DNA from: WVYX01 sp039586815
Lineage (GTDB): Bacteria; Gemmatimonadota; Gemmatimonadetes; Gemmatimonadales; GWC2-71-9
Assembly: GCA_039586815.1 (NCBI GenBank)
Contig: JBDHJR010000013.1
Coordinates: forward strand, 124,001 to 188,000
Direction: 5' to 3'
DNA length: 64,000 bases
Shown here piece after piece: positions 55,267-64,000 of the stretch. How positions within the stretch are numbered: the stretch's first letter is position 1; each line of letters starts with the position of its first letter. The position numbers were made by a program, and so were the translations under genes. Below the pieces are notes generated by a model. It was not told the DNA's origin and made no database searches. It was given only the letters and a program-made list of their open reading frames with translations.

Positions 55267-56205
55267 TTACCTGTCGGTCAGCGCCAGCCTGCCCTTGGTG
55301 AAGGGCCGCTCCCGGCCCTCCAGCTGTAATTCGAGGTGATCGCCCAACTTGGTGGCGATTCCCTCAGCGACCGCTTCGGCATCGGCGCCCGACTCCTCGG
55401 GATAGACGGCCACGCGCCGGCCGATCACCAACGACCGCGCGCGGTAGCGGTCCAGCAGTCGCCTGTAGTCGCCGGCCAGCAGGAGCTCGTAGTTCCGATC
55501 CAGGGCCTCGCTGAGCCGTGCGAAGGCATCGCCCTGGGTAGCCGTCTCGGGGCCCGGCGCCGCATCCCGCAGCGAGCTCACGCGGGTAACGAATGGTGTG
55601 GGCTCGACCACGGGGGTGGTCTCCACGTTCAATCCGATGCCCAGCACCGCGGCTGTGACTCGGTCGCCCCGGGTCTGGGTGTGGGCCAGGGCCCCGCCCA
55701 CCTTCGCGCCGTCGACGAGGATGTCGTTGGGCCACTTGATACCGCTTCTGCCCTCGAGACCCGGAACCTGGTCGATGGCTTCGACCAGCGAGACCGTGGC
55801 GAGAACCATGAAGGCTGTACCGGACGGGGTGACGGGTTGCGCGGGCGCGAGGTAGGTGGACAGGTGGATGTTCCCGGGCGCTGTCGACCAATGGCGGCCC
55901 TTGAATCCGTGGAAGTCGTGTCCGGTATTCGCCAGGCAGAGGCAGCCGTCGGGCGGCGCGCTCTGCGCTCCACTCAACTCAACCAGGAGGTCGAATTGGG
56001 AGCGGGGCGCATCTCCTACTAGGAAGAGACTGCTCCAGCGCAGGGCGCTGGGTAGCTCGGAATGCCGGACCGGCCGGCCCGAGAACAGGTGCCGACACAG
56101 TTCGCGCGTCGCGGGGGCCTGCCCGGGATCGAGGGAGGGCCAGCCGGCGGCGTCGCAGCCAAGCAACCGTCCGGCGAAGTCGGCACTGTCGGTGTAGACG
56201 AGCAA
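55267..56205 (-). CDS. birA: Biotin protein ligase without N-terminal HTH
   Basis: A 312-residue ligase. The catalytic core has GFKGRHWSTAPGNIHLS (place of the GRGR motif), WPNDILVDGAKVGG and LGIGLNVET, plus a C-terminal domain. There is no DNA-binding HTH; instead about 100 residues of an unusual N-terminal region precede the core, so it is unlikely to act as a repressor. Start is TTG 56205, just after the msrB stop. It lies next to the biotin-dependent oad operon, which is its likely client. Confidence 0.87.
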   Translation of the reverse strand: MLVYTDSADFAGRLLGCDAAGWPSLDPGQAPATRELCRHLFSGRPVRHSELPSALRWSSLFLVGDAPRSQFDLLVELSGAQSAPPDGCLCLANTGHDFHGFKGRHWSTAPGNIHLSTYLAPAQPVTPSGTAFMVLATVSLVEAIDQVPGLEGRSGIKWPNDILVDGAKVGGALAHTQTRGDRVTAAVLGIGLNVETTPVVEPTPFVTRVSSLRDAAPGPETATQGDAFARLSEALDRNYELLLAGDYRRLLDRYRARSLVIGRRVAVYPEESGADAEAVAEGIATKLGDHLELQLEGRERPFTKGRLALTDR

Positions 56206-56208
56206 GGC

Positions 56209-56604
56209 CTAGCGTGACGGCGACTCAGGGTCCAGCCTGAGGCTGACCGAGTTGATGCAGTAGCGCATTCCCGTCGGAGCCGGCCCGTCGTCGAACACGT
56301 GGCCCAGGTGCGCGTCGCACTGCGCGCAGAGGACTTCAGTCCGGCTCATTCCCAGGCTGTCGTCCTGCTCGTTGCGCACCGCATCGGCCGTCTCAGGTGC
56401 CGAGAAGCTGGGCCATCCCGTTCGAGAATCGAACTTCGTCTCCGAGCTGAAGAGCGGGCTGCCGCAGCAGGTACACCGATAGATTCCCTCGGTCTTGCAG
56501 TCCACGTACTCCCCGGTAAAGGCGGGCTCGGTACCCCTCTGGCGCGTAACCCGGTACTGCTCGGGGGTGAGCTGCTCGCGCCATTCGGCGTCAGACTTCT
56601 TCAT
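56209..56604 (-). CDS. msrB: Peptide methionine-(R)-S-oxide reductase
   Basis: A 131-residue MsrB. Zinc-binding pairs CTCC and CAQC, the substrate region TGWPSFSAP and the catalytic Cys in RYCINSVSL are all present. It repairs oxidised methionine in the cytosol (no signal peptide). GAGGAGACC lies before ATG 56604, which overlaps the upstream MOSC gene end in 4 bases. Confidence 0.95.
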   Translation of the reverse strand: MKKSDAEWREQLTPEQYRVTRQRGTEPAFTGEYVDCKTEGIYRCTCCGSPLFSSETKFDSRTGWPSFSAPETADAVRNEQDDSLGMSRTEVLCAQCDAHLGHVFDDGPAPTGMRYCINSVSLRLDPESPSR

Positions 56605-57062
56605 ACGGTCTCCTCTGGTGCGGCGCGGAGCCAACGCACCTCGTCCCCGATCCGGATCTCGGCATCGTCCAGCACCTCCCCGTAGGCCCCTCCCCCCCAA
56701 TCGGGAATCATCGCCTGGTGCAGGCCGGGGCAGGCCTCGTTCATCCGCTCGCACGGCGTGGTCTCGCCGCCGATGCGGATACGACACGCGCCTATCTGCA
56801 GGGTCAAGCCACGAGTGTCGGCCAGGGGGACGCCGCTCACCAGCAGGTTGGCCCGGCGCGCCGTGGGATCCACCGACGTGCCCAGCTTGTGTGCGATCTC
56901 GTCCCAGGTTTCCCGGCGCGTGATCGTCACCTGGCGCCTGCCGCCCCAGTCGGCGTTCCCCACGATCCCGTAGCCGGCCTGCAGCTCGGCCCGCTCCACA
57001 GGGTCCATGGGCGCCCGCTTGGCCCGCTTGATCCAGATCGCTTCGAGTGTTCCGGTGGGCAT
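56601..57062 (-). CDS. MOSC-domain protein
   Basis: A 153-residue MOSC protein. MPTGTLEAIWIKRAKRAPM starts it; GYGIVGNADWGGRRQVTI, RRANLLVSGV and the conserved Cys in GETTPCERMNEACPGL follow. MOSC domains bind molybdenum cofactor or move sulfur. ATG 57062 is chosen by family start; the frame stays open far upstream but that is antisense to the next gene. It heads a short operon: MOSC, msrB, birA. Confidence 0.88.
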   Translation of the reverse strand: MPTGTLEAIWIKRAKRAPMDPVERAELQAGYGIVGNADWGGRRQVTITRRETWDEIAHKLGTSVDPTARRANLLVSGVPLADTRGLTLQIGACRIRIGGETTPCERMNEACPGLHQAMIPDWGGGAYGEVLDDAEIRIGDEVRWLRAAPEETV

Positions 57063-57248
57063 GGTCCAGCTGCCAAACAGATGGAGACGAAAGGTAAGCC
57101 TGGGAGCAACCGGCGGCGATCTGACCTTGACAGTGACGGGCCCCCGCCGCCTAATCGAGAATTGACAGGCGCGCATGCGCTCCCGGTGCTGCCGTCGCCC
57201 TGCACTCGACGCTCGTCCCGGTCTCACCGACTCAAGGGGGAGGTAGTG

Positions 57249-60221
57249 ATGCGATCCGTACAACCACGGGTCACTTACGCTCTGTGCGCCGCAGTGTTGC
57301 TCTCCTGGCCCAGCGCCGCGCTGGGGCAGGCTGCAGCGATATCTCAGGAGCTGCTGCAGGAGCTGCGGTTTCGCTCCGTCGGGCCTGCGGTCACAGGCGG
57401 CCGGGTTCACGACGTCGAGGCGCTGCCCGGCGATCCGTCCACCATCTACCTCGCGACTGCATCGGGCGGTATCTGGAAGTCCACCAACAAGGGGACCACG
57501 TGGACACCCATCTTCGAGAGCCAGGCGGTCAGCACCTTTGGGGACCTGGCGATCGCACCGTCCGACCCGGACGTGATCTGGGCAGGCACCGGCGAGCAGA
57601 ACAACCGGCAGAGCACGTCGTGGGGCAACGGCGTGTACCGCTCGACCGACGGGGGTCGCAGCTGGGTGCATCTGGGTCTCGAGGAGACGAGGCACATAGG
57701 ACGCGTGGCGGTCCATCCCTCGGATCCGGACGTGGCCTATGTTGCGGCCCTGGGGAATCTGTGGGCGCCGAGCAGCGAGCGCGGCGTCTTCAAGACCGAT
57801 GACGGCGGCGCGACGTGGGAGCACGTACTGGCTATCGACACGCTCACGGGTGTCGTGGACCTGGTGATGGATCCCTCGAGCCCGGACGTCCTGTACGCGG
57901 CGGCGTACCAGAGGTTGCGCCGCACCTGGGGGTTCAACGGCGGGGGGCCGGGGAGCGGCGTCTACCGGACCCGCGACGGCGGCGCCACGTGGGAGGAGCT
58001 CACCAACGGAATACCGGATGGTGACAAGGGTCGCATCGGGCTGGCCATCGCCGCGGCCAACCCGCAGGTACTCAACGCGACCATCGAGCACTCCAGCGAG
58101 CGGGGCGTGTACCGCAGCGAGGACGGCGGGGAGAGCTGGGCCAAGGTGAACGATCTCAACCAGCGCCCCATGTACTACAGCCACATCTACATCGATCCCA
58201 CCAACGAGCGGCGGGTCTACAAGCTGGCGACTTCGTTCTACAAGAGCGAGGACGGAGGGACGACGTTCGAGACCATGCCCACGCGGCCCACCTACGACGT
58301 GGGTGTGCACTCCGATTTCCATACGATGTGGATCGATCCCGGCAACCCCAGCCACTTCTACCTGGCGGGCGACGCCGGGCTGCATGAGACGTGGGACATG
58401 GGCCGCACGTTCATCCGCATCAACAACCTCCCCATCGGCCAGTTCTACGCCATCGGAGCCGACATGCGGGAGCCGTACTTCATCTACGGTGGCATGCAGG
58501 ACAACCACTCCTGGATGGGGCCCAGCGCCACGCGTCACTGGATCGGCATCATCAACGACGACTGGCGCCAGATCGGGTTCGGGGACGGCATGTACTGGCA
58601 GCCCGACCCCACGAGCCACCGCTACGTGTATGGCAACTCGCAGAACGGGAACTACACCAGGCTCGACGCCGAGACGGGTGATGTCATGAACATCCGGCCG
58701 TCCCCGCCGGGGAACGAGCCGGAGTACCGTTGGGACTGGGTCTCACCCAGCCTCGTGTCGCAGCACGATCTCGACGTGGTCTACGTGGGCGGCAACCGGT
58801 TGTTCATCTCCAGGGACCGCGGCGTGAGCTGGCAGCGTACGGAAGACCTCACTCGGCGGATAGATCGGGACACGCTCACTCTGATGGGCGTCGCCGGTGC
58901 CGACATCGCGCTGTCGCGCAACGACGGCACCGACTCGTTCGGCGAGATCACGACGATCGCCGAGTCGCCCCTCGACCCTGCGATTCTCTGGGTGGGTACC
59001 GACGACGGCAACGTGCAGGTGTCACTGGACGGGGGAGCCACTTGGGCCGAGGTGTCGAGCCACGTGCAGGGAGTCCGAAGCGGCACATACGTCAGCCGGG
59101 TGATGACGTCGGCCTCAGCCGAGGGGACGGCGTACGTGACGTTCGACGCGCATCGGGACGGCGATTTCGCCCCCTATGTGTATCGCACCACCGACTTTGG
59201 AGCGAGCTGGACGCCGCTGTCGCAGGGGCTGCCCACCGGCTCGGTGAACGTGATCGTCGAGCACCGCGACAACCCGAGCCTCCTGTTTCTGGGAACCGAG
59301 CACGCGCTGTTCGCGTCCACCGACAGCGGGGACACCTGGATCAGAATCCCTGGGCTCCCCACCACCCTGTTCGACGACCTGCTGATCCACCCGCGGGACA
59401 ACGACCTGATCGTCGGCACGCACGGTCGCAGCATCTACGTGCTCGACGACATTGGGCCGCTGGCGGAGTGGTCACCCCCCGTGGCCGCGAGCGACGCGCA
59501 TCTGTTCGCCATCCGGCCGGCCACGATCTTCCAGTTCTGGAAGGACACCTCGTACCGCGGTCAGGCCGCGTATGCGGGGGAGAACCCGCCCTTCGGCGCG
59601 ATCATCAGCTACTACCTGGCGAGCGATGCCGAAAGCGCCCGGATCACGGTAACGCGCCAGGACGGCAAGGTCGTGCGGGTGCTGGAGGTGCCTGCAGCGC
59701 AGGGCCTGCACCGAGTGACGTGGGACCTGCGCCACGGGCCGCCGCCGTTCGAGCCGGGGCGGTACGACACCGGGGGCGCGCTGCCAGAGCCTCCACAGCC
59801 TATCACCCCGCGCGGGCCCTTCGTTTCCCCGGGGGAGTACTCGGTCGTGCTGGAGGCGAACGGCGCGCGGGCGGTCCAGTCGGTCACCGTGCAGGGCGAC
59901 CCCCTGATGCCGCTCACTCCCGACGACTGGAAGGCACGCGAGGAGTTCCTGGTCTCGCTCCTTGAAATGCAGCGTCGGGCTCGCGAAGTGGGGCAGCGGG
60001 CGGGGTGCCAACAGGGCGCGGCCGCAACGGAGGGGTCTGCATGTCGCACCTTGCGCAGGGCGGAATCGCGGATGCGTAGCCTAGCGGGGGAGTTGAGCGG
60101 TCGGGGCGTGCGACAGGGCTCGCTCTACCCGCCGACGGAGACGCAGCGACGCCGCAAGGCCGCGATAGAAGTGGAGCTCCGGGAGCTGCTGCGCGTGTTG
60201 CGAAACGTCGGAGGAGACTAG
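57249..60221 (+). CDS. Exported VPS10/sortilin-like beta-propeller protein
   Basis: A 990-residue exported protein. Signal peptide (cleavage near ALGQA), then many BNR/Asp-box repeats (SxDGGxxW type, for example STNKGTTW, STDGGRSW, TDDGGATW, SRDRGVSW) that form sortilin/VPS10-like ten-bladed propellers at about 40-730. A C-terminal beta domain and a short helical tail follow. These are often annotated as glycosyl hydrolases, but no catalytic residues can be shown. GGGGGAGG precedes ATG 57249. A hairpin terminator follows. Confidence 0.9.
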   Translation: MRSVQPRVTYALCAAVLLSWPSAALGQAAAISQELLQELRFRSVGPAVTGGRVHDVEALPGDPSTIYLATASGGIWKSTNKGTTWTPIFESQAVSTFGDLAIAPSDPDVIWAGTGEQNNRQSTSWGNGVYRSTDGGRSWVHLGLEETRHIGRVAVHPSDPDVAYVAALGNLWAPSSERGVFKTDDGGATWEHVLAIDTLTGVVDLVMDPSSPDVLYAAAYQRLRRTWGFNGGGPGSGVYRTRDGGATWEELTNGIPDGDKGRIGLAIAAANPQVLNATIEHSSERGVYRSEDGGESWAKVNDLNQRPMYYSHIYIDPTNERRVYKLATSFYKSEDGGTTFETMPTRPTYDVGVHSDFHTMWIDPGNPSHFYLAGDAGLHETWDMGRTFIRINNLPIGQFYAIGADMREPYFIYGGMQDNHSWMGPSATRHWIGIINDDWRQIGFGDGMYWQPDPTSHRYVYGNSQNGNYTRLDAETGDVMNIRPSPPGNEPEYRWDWVSPSLVSQHDLDVVYVGGNRLFISRDRGVSWQRTEDLTRRIDRDTLTLMGVAGADIALSRNDGTDSFGEITTIAESPLDPAILWVGTDDGNVQVSLDGGATWAEVSSHVQGVRSGTYVSRVMTSASAEGTAYVTFDAHRDGDFAPYVYRTTDFGASWTPLSQGLPTGSVNVIVEHRDNPSLLFLGTEHALFASTDSGDTWIRIPGLPTTLFDDLLIHPRDNDLIVGTHGRSIYVLDDIGPLAEWSPPVAASDAHLFAIRPATIFQFWKDTSYRGQAAYAGENPPFGAIISYYLASDAESARITVTRQDGKVVRVLEVPAAQGLHRVTWDLRHGPPPFEPGRYDTGGALPEPPQPITPRGPFVSPGEYSVVLEANGARAVQSVTVQGDPLMPLTPDDWKAREEFLVSLLEMQRRAREVGQRAGCQQGAAATEGSACRTLRRAESRMRSLAGELSGRGVRQGSLYPPTETQRRRKAAIEVELRELLRVLRNVGGD

Positions 60222-60229
60222 TCCCGCCG

Positions 60230-60254
60230 GGGGGCGCGTCAGCGACGCGCCCCC
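60230..60254. terminator. Bidirectional terminator between propeller gene and ggt
   Basis: A perfect 11-bp stem (60230-60240, 60244-60254) with a 3-base loop, followed by TT. It overlaps the last codons of the convergent ggt gene. Confidence 0.85.
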
Positions 60255-61891
60255 TTGGCACTGCCCATCCAGCGAGGGTCAGCAACTCCCGTGTAGCTGC
60301 CCCGCGCGGCGTCTACCTCGATGCCGTGGATACGCGCGAAGTAGGACGCCCGCCCGCGCGCCACAGCAGTGAAGCCGAACTCCCCCAGATCTGCCAGGTC
60401 CGCCGCGCTCCAGGTCGCCTGCCGGCGGCCTTCCATATACACGGCCTCGTCCGTGGGGTGCAAGCGCGGCTCCGCCATCGCCTGCGCGAGCGACTGATTC
60501 TGATCTGCGAGGCGGCTCACCACCGACACGATGGCCGAGATGATGCGCCGTGCGCCGGCCGCACCGAGCACGTATGCCGGCTGCCCGTCGTTCAGCACGA
60601 TGAGAGGCGATTGTGAGGACCAGGGACGTGACCCCGGCGGCATGGCGCCGAGGTAGCCCATGGTCGCTGCGTACAGGAATCCGAGTCCGGAAGTCGCCAC
60701 GCGGGAGCCGGTCGAGGGTCCCAGCGACTGGGTGAGTGCCACCAGGCCGCCCTGGCCATCCGCTACGGAGAGGTGCGTCGTGTGTGCCGGTTCCGTCAGG
60801 GCGAGCGTTTCCCAAGTGTCGCTGCCGATTGCCAGGGGAACGCCGCCGGCGGGATCGCTCACTTCGGCCGCTCGCGAGGCGGCCCACTCCTTGGAAGTGA
60901 GCAGCCGCGCCTGCTCCTCCGGCGTGCCCAAATCCTTGCGGCGGTCCTCGAACGAGAGCAGCAGCGACTGGGCAAGCAGGCCGGCCCACTCGGAGGAACC
61001 CGCCCGTCCGGTGAGATCGAACCGCTCCAGGATCTGCAGCGCCTCGATCGTGGTGGCGCCGGACGCGGGCAAGTAGGTCCCGACGAGATCGTAGCCGCGG
61101 TAGCTGCCGCGCACTACGATCGAGCTGCGAGGTCGGTACTGCGCCAGATCCTCGGCCTGCACAAAGCCCCCGTGTCGCGCCATGTCGGAGGCGATGCTGT
61201 CCGCGATCCAGCCGCGATAGAACACGTCGGCGCCGCCTTCGGCGACCGCGCGCAGCGTGCGGGACAGGTCTGCCTGCACGAACTGCTCTCCGCCGACGTA
61301 CGGGCTACCGTCCGGCCTGAAGAAGTGGCGGGCCGAGCCCTCGAACTGCAGCAGCCGCTCGGCTTGGTTGGCGATGCGATCGGCTTCCTCAGGTGGAAGC
61401 GCGAATCCCGATTCGGCGAGGTCGATGGCGGGCTGGACGAGCGCGGCCCACGGCATGCTGCCGTGCTCGGCGTGGGCCTGAGCCAGTGCCGCTACCGTGC
61501 CCGGGATGCCGATCGTGGCGTAGCCGTAGAGATCCTCGTCGGATTCGGGCTCACCAGGCGCCTGGCTCGGCACCTCCGTGGTGCCGTCGATGCCGGCGAA
61601 CTCCCCATCGGGTGTGCGGATCAACATCTGTGTGCGACCGCCCAGTCCGGACATCGTGGGCTCGACCACCGCGAGAGCGAACGCCGTGGCGATGGCGGCA
61701 TCCACAGCGTTTCCGCCCTGCTGCAGCACAGCGGCTCCCGCGTCGCTTGCCAGCGGTGCCGCGCTCACGACCACTCCATCACTCGAGCGCGCCAACTGCC
61801 CCGGAGCGTAGGCCGGGTGCTCAGGTGCCGCCTCGCACGCCAGCAGCGCGAGCGCTGCTGCCAGAGCGGGGAAGAGGCGGACGGCTCTCAT
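60239..61891 (-). CDS. ggt: Lipoprotein gamma-glutamyltransferase
   Basis: A 550-residue Ntn hydrolase. Lipobox ALLAC, then GNAVDAAIATAFALAVVEP and GLGG, the autoprocessing and nucleophile Thr (first Thr of AHTTHLSVAD), and SQSPLIVL. It cleaves gamma-glutamyl bonds (such as glutathione) outside the cytosol. Its ATG overlaps the stop of the upstream amidohydrolase in ATGA, so co-translation is likely. GGT activity is family knowledge. Confidence 0.9.
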   Translation of the reverse strand: MRAVRLFPALAAALALLACEAAPEHPAYAPGQLARSSDGVVVSAAPLASDAGAAVLQQGGNAVDAAIATAFALAVVEPTMSGLGGRTQMLIRTPDGEFAGIDGTTEVPSQAPGEPESDEDLYGYATIGIPGTVAALAQAHAEHGSMPWAALVQPAIDLAESGFALPPEEADRIANQAERLLQFEGSARHFFRPDGSPYVGGEQFVQADLSRTLRAVAEGGADVFYRGWIADSIASDMARHGGFVQAEDLAQYRPRSSIVVRGSYRGYDLVGTYLPASGATTIEALQILERFDLTGRAGSSEWAGLLAQSLLLSFEDRRKDLGTPEEQARLLTSKEWAASRAAEVSDPAGGVPLAIGSDTWETLALTEPAHTTHLSVADGQGGLVALTQSLGPSTGSRVATSGLGFLYAATMGYLGAMPPGSRPWSSQSPLIVLNDGQPAYVLGAAGARRIISAIVSVVSRLADQNQSLAQAMAEPRLHPTDEAVYMEGRRQATWSAADLADLGEFGFTAVARGRASYFARIHGIEVDAARGSYTGVADPRWMGSAKGARR

Positions 61892-63309
61892 GGCGCCCCC
61901 TTCGTGCGGCGGATCTGGCGACCCGGACCTGCGCCGTCCACGAACTCACCTCCATCGAGCACCACCGTGCCGTTGACCAGCACGTAGTGCACGCCCTCCG
62001 AATACTGCGCCGAATTGACGTACGTAGCGCGATCGATGACGGTGGCGGGGTCGAAGATCGTGATGTCGGCGTAGCTGCCGGGCTCGATTCGGCCGCGGTG
62101 GCGCATGGACGGTGCCGCCCGCTCGAGTCGCTGCGCCGGCATGATGGTCATCTTGGAAAGCGCTTCCATCAGTGTCAGGTGACCCTCATCCCTCGTCAGC
62201 CGTCCCAGCACGTGAGTGAATGTTCCGGCACCGCGCGGGTGGCCCTTGCCGTTCACAATCGTACCGTCGCTGGTGATCATCACCAGCGGGTGGGTCAGCG
62301 CCATCAGCATCTCGTCCTTCGGGATGAAGAACGTGACGATGGTCGCCCCCCGCTCGCGCCAGTACTCGAATGTCTCGGCGTTGAGGCGCTCGCCCGTCTC
62401 GACCAGCATGATCGAGTCAACAGTCGCCCCGCCGAAGCGCTCCTCCCATCCGGGGTCGTACAGTGCCGACTCGAGCCGCGTGCTGTTGGCCAGATAGGGG
62501 TGAATGTCGGCCATGATATCGACCCCGTTGCACCGCGCTCCCTCGATCATCTCGAGACTCGCATCCATCGACCCGATGGCGGAAGATGCGAGGTGTACGA
62601 CTTGCGCCGACGCGCCCGTGATGGCGGCAGCGGCTATCACCTCCTGAACCGACTGCACGATCGTCTCCGGGAAGACCGATCCCTTGTACCGCGAGTGGAC
62701 GTGGGCCGGCACGTCGTGAGCGGCCGCCACCGCGAACATGTCCACGATCTCCTCGTACGAGGCGCCGGGGGTGTAGTTGACGCCGAAGCCTATGCCCACC
62801 GCTCCGGCCGCGATCGCCTCGGCCGCTATGAGCTTCATCTCCGCGCGTTGCTCGGCGGACGCCGGCACGTAGCGGTCCGTGGCTCCCGCGGCCTCGCGCA
62901 CGTCCGGATGCCCCACGGTGGTCCCGAAGTTCACCAGCGACCCGCCCTCCTCGAACGTCGCGTACCACCCGTCGATGTCGACCGGCCCACCGTGCATGCT
63001 GATCACTGTGGTCACGCCGTCCTTGATCTTGTAGCGCTGCGGCTCGAGCGAGGGGCGGATCCGCGCGAGGATATCCACGAACCCGGGAGCCACAACCAAT
63101 CCCGAGGCGTCGATCACGCGATCGGCCTGCACCATTCCGTCGGTGATGGATACGATGCGATCCCCCTCGATCACGAGGGTGCGCACGGCGTCGAGGCCGC
63201 TGGCCGGGTCCATGACTCGGCCGTTCACGATGGCAACGTCGGCGCGCTGGGCAAGTAGCGTGCTGGGCACCGCAGCCAGAAGCAGTAACTGCCTGACGAG
63301 CATCCTCAT
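61888..63309 (-). CDS. Exported D-aminoacylase-like amidohydrolase with altered metal site
   Basis: A 473-residue exported protein. Signal peptide (cleavage near LLAQ), then the N-acyl-D-amino-acid deacylase fold: PGFVD at 75-79, a VHS His (HVHSRYKG), VVHLASS and MITSDG. The usual HxH after PGFxD is replaced by ILARI, and the metal Cys of GVTTVVxGNCG is replaced by Met-His (SMHGG, His106). So the metal site is altered or the protein has another function. GGGAG lies before ATG 63309. It is first in the operon with ggt. Confidence 0.82.
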   Translation of the reverse strand: MRMLVRQLLLLAAVPSTLLAQRADVAIVNGRVMDPASGLDAVRTLVIEGDRIVSITDGMVQADRVIDASGLVVAPGFVDILARIRPSLEPQRYKIKDGVTTVISMHGGPVDIDGWYATFEEGGSLVNFGTTVGHPDVREAAGATDRYVPASAEQRAEMKLIAAEAIAAGAVGIGFGVNYTPGASYEEIVDMFAVAAAHDVPAHVHSRYKGSVFPETIVQSVQEVIAAAAITGASAQVVHLASSAIGSMDASLEMIEGARCNGVDIMADIHPYLANSTRLESALYDPGWEERFGGATVDSIMLVETGERLNAETFEYWRERGATIVTFFIPKDEMLMALTHPLVMITSDGTIVNGKGHPRGAGTFTHVLGRLTRDEGHLTLMEALSKMTIMPAQRLERAAPSMRHRGRIEPGSYADITIFDPATVIDRATYVNSAQYSEGVHYVLVNGTVVLDGGEFVDGAGPGRQIRRTKGAP

Positions 63310-63531
63310 GCTGGATCTCCCTGTTTCCACGACGTTTCGATCAGGCGCTGATGGTCCGGCGCTAGGCCGGGGTCCTACCTCCGCGAACTGCACTCCCCAA
63401 AGGCTTTCGCTGAGCATCCGTTTGCGTAAGAAGTAAGGCCGAGCATCGCTACCAGCCTTCCTGCCGGTCAGTGCTCGTGACGTTCGCTCCGGCAGGACCC
63501 CGGCCTAGCGCGTCCCGTTCCCTGTTCCCTT
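63310..63531. other. 222-base intergenic region with short GGGAAC-type repeats
   Basis: The end near 63512-63531 contains CCCGTTCCCTGTTCCC, which resembles the arms of the palindrome inside ligD. Otherwise I see no gene. The region should hold the promoter of the amidohydrolase-ggt operon and the end of the S9 peptidase gene, both on the minus strand. Confidence 0.35.
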
Positions 63532-64000
63532 CTAGTCCACCGGCGTGTCCGGTCTGAGGTAGCGCGCCAGGAACTGCCAGATCTCGCGGCGCGACTGCTT
63601 GGCGAGCTGGTTGTCGAGCCGGTTGAAGCTGTGCCCGCCCGGCGCATCCTCGTAGATCTTGTACTCGAAGCCGCTCTTACCCTCGGCCTTGAGCGCCTGG
63701 ATGAGACGCTCCACCTCGAGCACGTTCACGTCGCCGTCGTTGGTGTTCGTGTGAATCAGCAGCGGCGTGCCGTCGTAACGGTGCGCCTGCCACGAAGGTG
63801 AGCGGCGGCGGTACTCCTCCACGTCCTCATAGGCCGTCTTGCCGATGTGATAGTCGGCCGAGTAGAGATCGCGGTAGCCCTGCGTCTTGTATCCCATGCG
63901 GGCGATCAGGTCGCTCACCGGCACGCCGGCGTAAGCCACCTGATACGCGTCGGGGTGGTCAAAGATGTTCATCAGTGCGTGGAGGCCGCCGTGGCTCCAC
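63532..64000 (-). CDS. C-terminal part of an S9-family prolyl oligopeptidase-like protein (5' beyond window)
   Basis: A partial gene: the last 156 residues are present, and the start lies past base 64000. The nucleophile elbow GWSHGG is at the very edge (63985-64000 region; the G before W is inferred), the catalytic Asp lies in NTNDGDVNV and the His in GGHSF. This is the catalytic domain of S9 peptidases, which cleave short peptides. The N-terminal propeller and signal peptide are not visible. Confidence 0.85.
   Translation of the reverse strand, partial: WSHGGLHALMNIFDHPDAYQVAYAGVPVSDLIARMGYKTQGYRDLYSADYHIGKTAYEDVEEYRRRSPSWQAHRYDGTPLLIHTNTNDGDVNVLEVERLIQALKAEGKSGFEYKIYEDAPGGHSFNRLDNQLAKQSRREIWQFLARYLRPDTPVD

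Noticed and set aside
56601..58619. Apparent 672-codon extension of the MOSC protein
   Set aside because: The extra 519 codons lie antisense to the propeller gene. The MOSC family start is at 57062.

Overview
The window is a GC-rich, gene-dense bacterial chromosome segment with no stretch longer than 300 bases lacking a gene. I infer a member of the Gemmatimonadota or a near relative. The reasons are the many exported peptidases and beta-propeller proteins with Sec or lipoprotein signals, a tricorn-like S41 protease, Npt1/Npt2-type nucleotide-transporter homologues, a CcmH with a CPGRTLANC motif, TonB-dependent uptake and outer-membrane barrels. The cell is therefore diderm. I saw no rRNA, tRNA, CRISPR, prophage or insertion sequence. 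The window cuts two genes: the tail of a TauE/SafE-like permease at base 1 and the 3' part of an S9 peptidase at base 64000.

Layout. 0-9 kb: tricorn-like protease, a histidine kinase/response regulator pair, a TonB-dependent receptor and a 7TM protein. 9-13 kb: small unknown genes, a CPBP membrane protease, an exported CotH-like protein and a Crp/Fnr regulator. 13.5-17.6 kb: a lipoprotein cyclophilin followed by a molybdopterin oxidoreductase fused to a complete cysteine desulfurase. 17.7-21.5 kb: two convergent nucleotide-transporter-like genes, one with a HEAT-like C-terminus. 21.7-29.5 kb: two related Ser/Thr kinases that carry an N-terminal membrane module; the second heads an operon with an HtrA-like protease, a BamA-like barrel and an exported kinase-fold protein. 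29.5-37.5 kb: MerR/TPR regulator, Ku, LigD (NHEJ), an alpha/beta hydrolase, an EVE protein, a DUF72 protein and a GNAT-like protein. 37.6-43.7 kb: CcmH, a YncE-like propeller, an APC permease with EIIA-like and TrkA_C-like tails, a four-repeat PPC protein and a YbaK-type deacylase. 43.8-49.7 kb: M14 and M28 peptidases, a P460-type cytochrome lipoprotein, a K+ channel, dodecin and an M55 peptidase. 49.8-57.1 kb: malic enzyme with a histone-like tail, the OadG-OadA-OadB sodium pump, biotin ligase, MsrB and a MOSC protein. 57.2-64 kb: VPS10/sortilin-like propeller, gamma-glutamyltransferase, a D-aminoacylase-like amidohydrolase and an S9 peptidase.

How it fits together (inference). Exported tricorn-like, S9, M14, M28 and M55 peptidases, GGT and an amidohydrolase suggest life on peptides and modified amino acids, imported by TonB- and APC-type carriers. 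Malic enzyme, the Na+-pumping decarboxylase and biotin ligase form a C4-acid/sodium module. Ku and LigD provide end joining. The strongest candidates for something new are the molybdoenzyme-cysteine desulfurase fusion and the malic enzyme with a Lys/Arg/Ala-rich repeat tail. The membrane-first kinases with their envelope operon come next.
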